Assembly: GCA_903866355.1 (NCBI GenBank)
Contig: CAIPNE010000651.1
Coordinates: forward strand, 1 to 6,407
Reading direction: 5' to 3'
DNA: 6,407 nt
Source: an uncultured Gammaproteobacteria bacterium
Lineage (GTDB): Bacteria; Pseudomonadota; Gammaproteobacteria; Ga0077536
Shown here piece after piece: positions 6,272-6,407 of this stretch. The notes under the pieces are model-generated. The model was not told the origin of the DNA. It did not search any database and saw nothing but the letters and a program-made list of their open reading frames with translations. A program made the translations under genes and the position numbers. How positions within the stretch are numbered: position 1 is the stretch's first letter; the number at the start of each line of letters is the position of its first letter.

Positions 6272-6407
6272 CGACAGCGCATGAAAAAGTCTTCGCAGAC
6301 CTTAGGTTTTCTACTCGCACAACCGCAGCGCCGCCGGCGCTTTCTGACACTCGCACCCAGTCAGTCGCGTTAGACATGGAGGTTTTTTTTGGCCGTCTCC
6401 TTAGCCA
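6272..6407. other. Right-hand flank without a supported gene
   Basis: The stretch holds a perfect hairpin, AGCGCC-GCC-GGCGCT at 6327-6341, and an eight-T run at 6383-6390. An ATG at 6376 on the plus strand opens a frame running off the edge, but only about ten codons are visible and there is no ribosome site. A 59-codon minus-strand frame from 6377 overlaps the acyltransferase start and resembles nothing known to me. Confidence 0.4.

Noticed and set aside
6327..6341. Perfect hairpin AGCGCC-GCC-GGCGCT considered as a terminator
   Set aside because: Only three Ts follow it on the plus strand and no gene ends beside it, so it is not called as a terminator.
6198..6377. Minus-strand 59-codon frame starting at ATG 6377 with AAGGAG further upstream
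   Set aside because: The Shine-Dalgarno-like sequence is about 19 nt from the ATG, too far. The frame overlaps the acyltransferase start in another register and its product resembles nothing I recognise.
6376..6407. Plus-strand ATG at 6376 opening a frame to the right edge, possibly divergent from the acyltransferase
   Set aside because: Only about ten codons are visible, including a run of phenylalanine codons from the T-tract, and there is no ribosome site. It cannot be supported from this window.

Overview
The window looks like a piece of a GC-rich Gram-negative genome, most likely a proteobacterium. The reasons are a giant RTX-type secreted protease with no signal peptide (a typical type I secretion substrate), an FNR/Anr-like operator, and an acyltransferase of the FeeM/LuxI-like GNAT type. 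No rRNA or other phylogenetic marker is present, so I cannot name the genus.

Layout. Positions 1-4060 on the minus strand are one continuous reading frame, open from its ATG at 4060 to the left edge. At least 1353 codons are present and the C-terminus lies outside the window. It encodes an M10 (serralysin-type) zinc metalloprotease at the N-terminal side, a first block of RTX calcium-binding nonapeptides, a VCBS-like domain, two tandem cadherin-like repeats, a further beta-rich domain, and a second RTX block that runs off the edge. Positions 4061-4852 contain no credible gene, but they do hold a perfect 19-bp palindrome, a 14-bp palindrome in an AT-rich patch, and two hairpins. Positions 4853-5098 (plus strand) are a broken remnant of an NtaA/SnaA/DszA-family flavin monooxygenase, with an in-frame TGA and loss of everything after about residue 82. 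Positions 5135-6250 (minus strand) encode a FeeM-like N-acyl amino acid synthase/GNAT domain fused to a cyclic-nucleotide-binding domain. Just upstream of it, at 6258-6271, is an FNR/Anr-type box. The last 130 bases hold no gene I can support.

How the parts may work together. The two intact genes point the same way but are about 1.07 kb apart, with a dead gene between them, so they are unlikely to form an operon. The protease is probably exported by a type I system encoded elsewhere and folds on calcium outside the cell. The acyltransferase is probably cytoplasmic; its fused nucleotide sensor suggests that signal-lipid or lipoamino-acid synthesis is tied to cAMP or a similar ligand. The FNR-like box suggests an oxygen or redox input at transcription.
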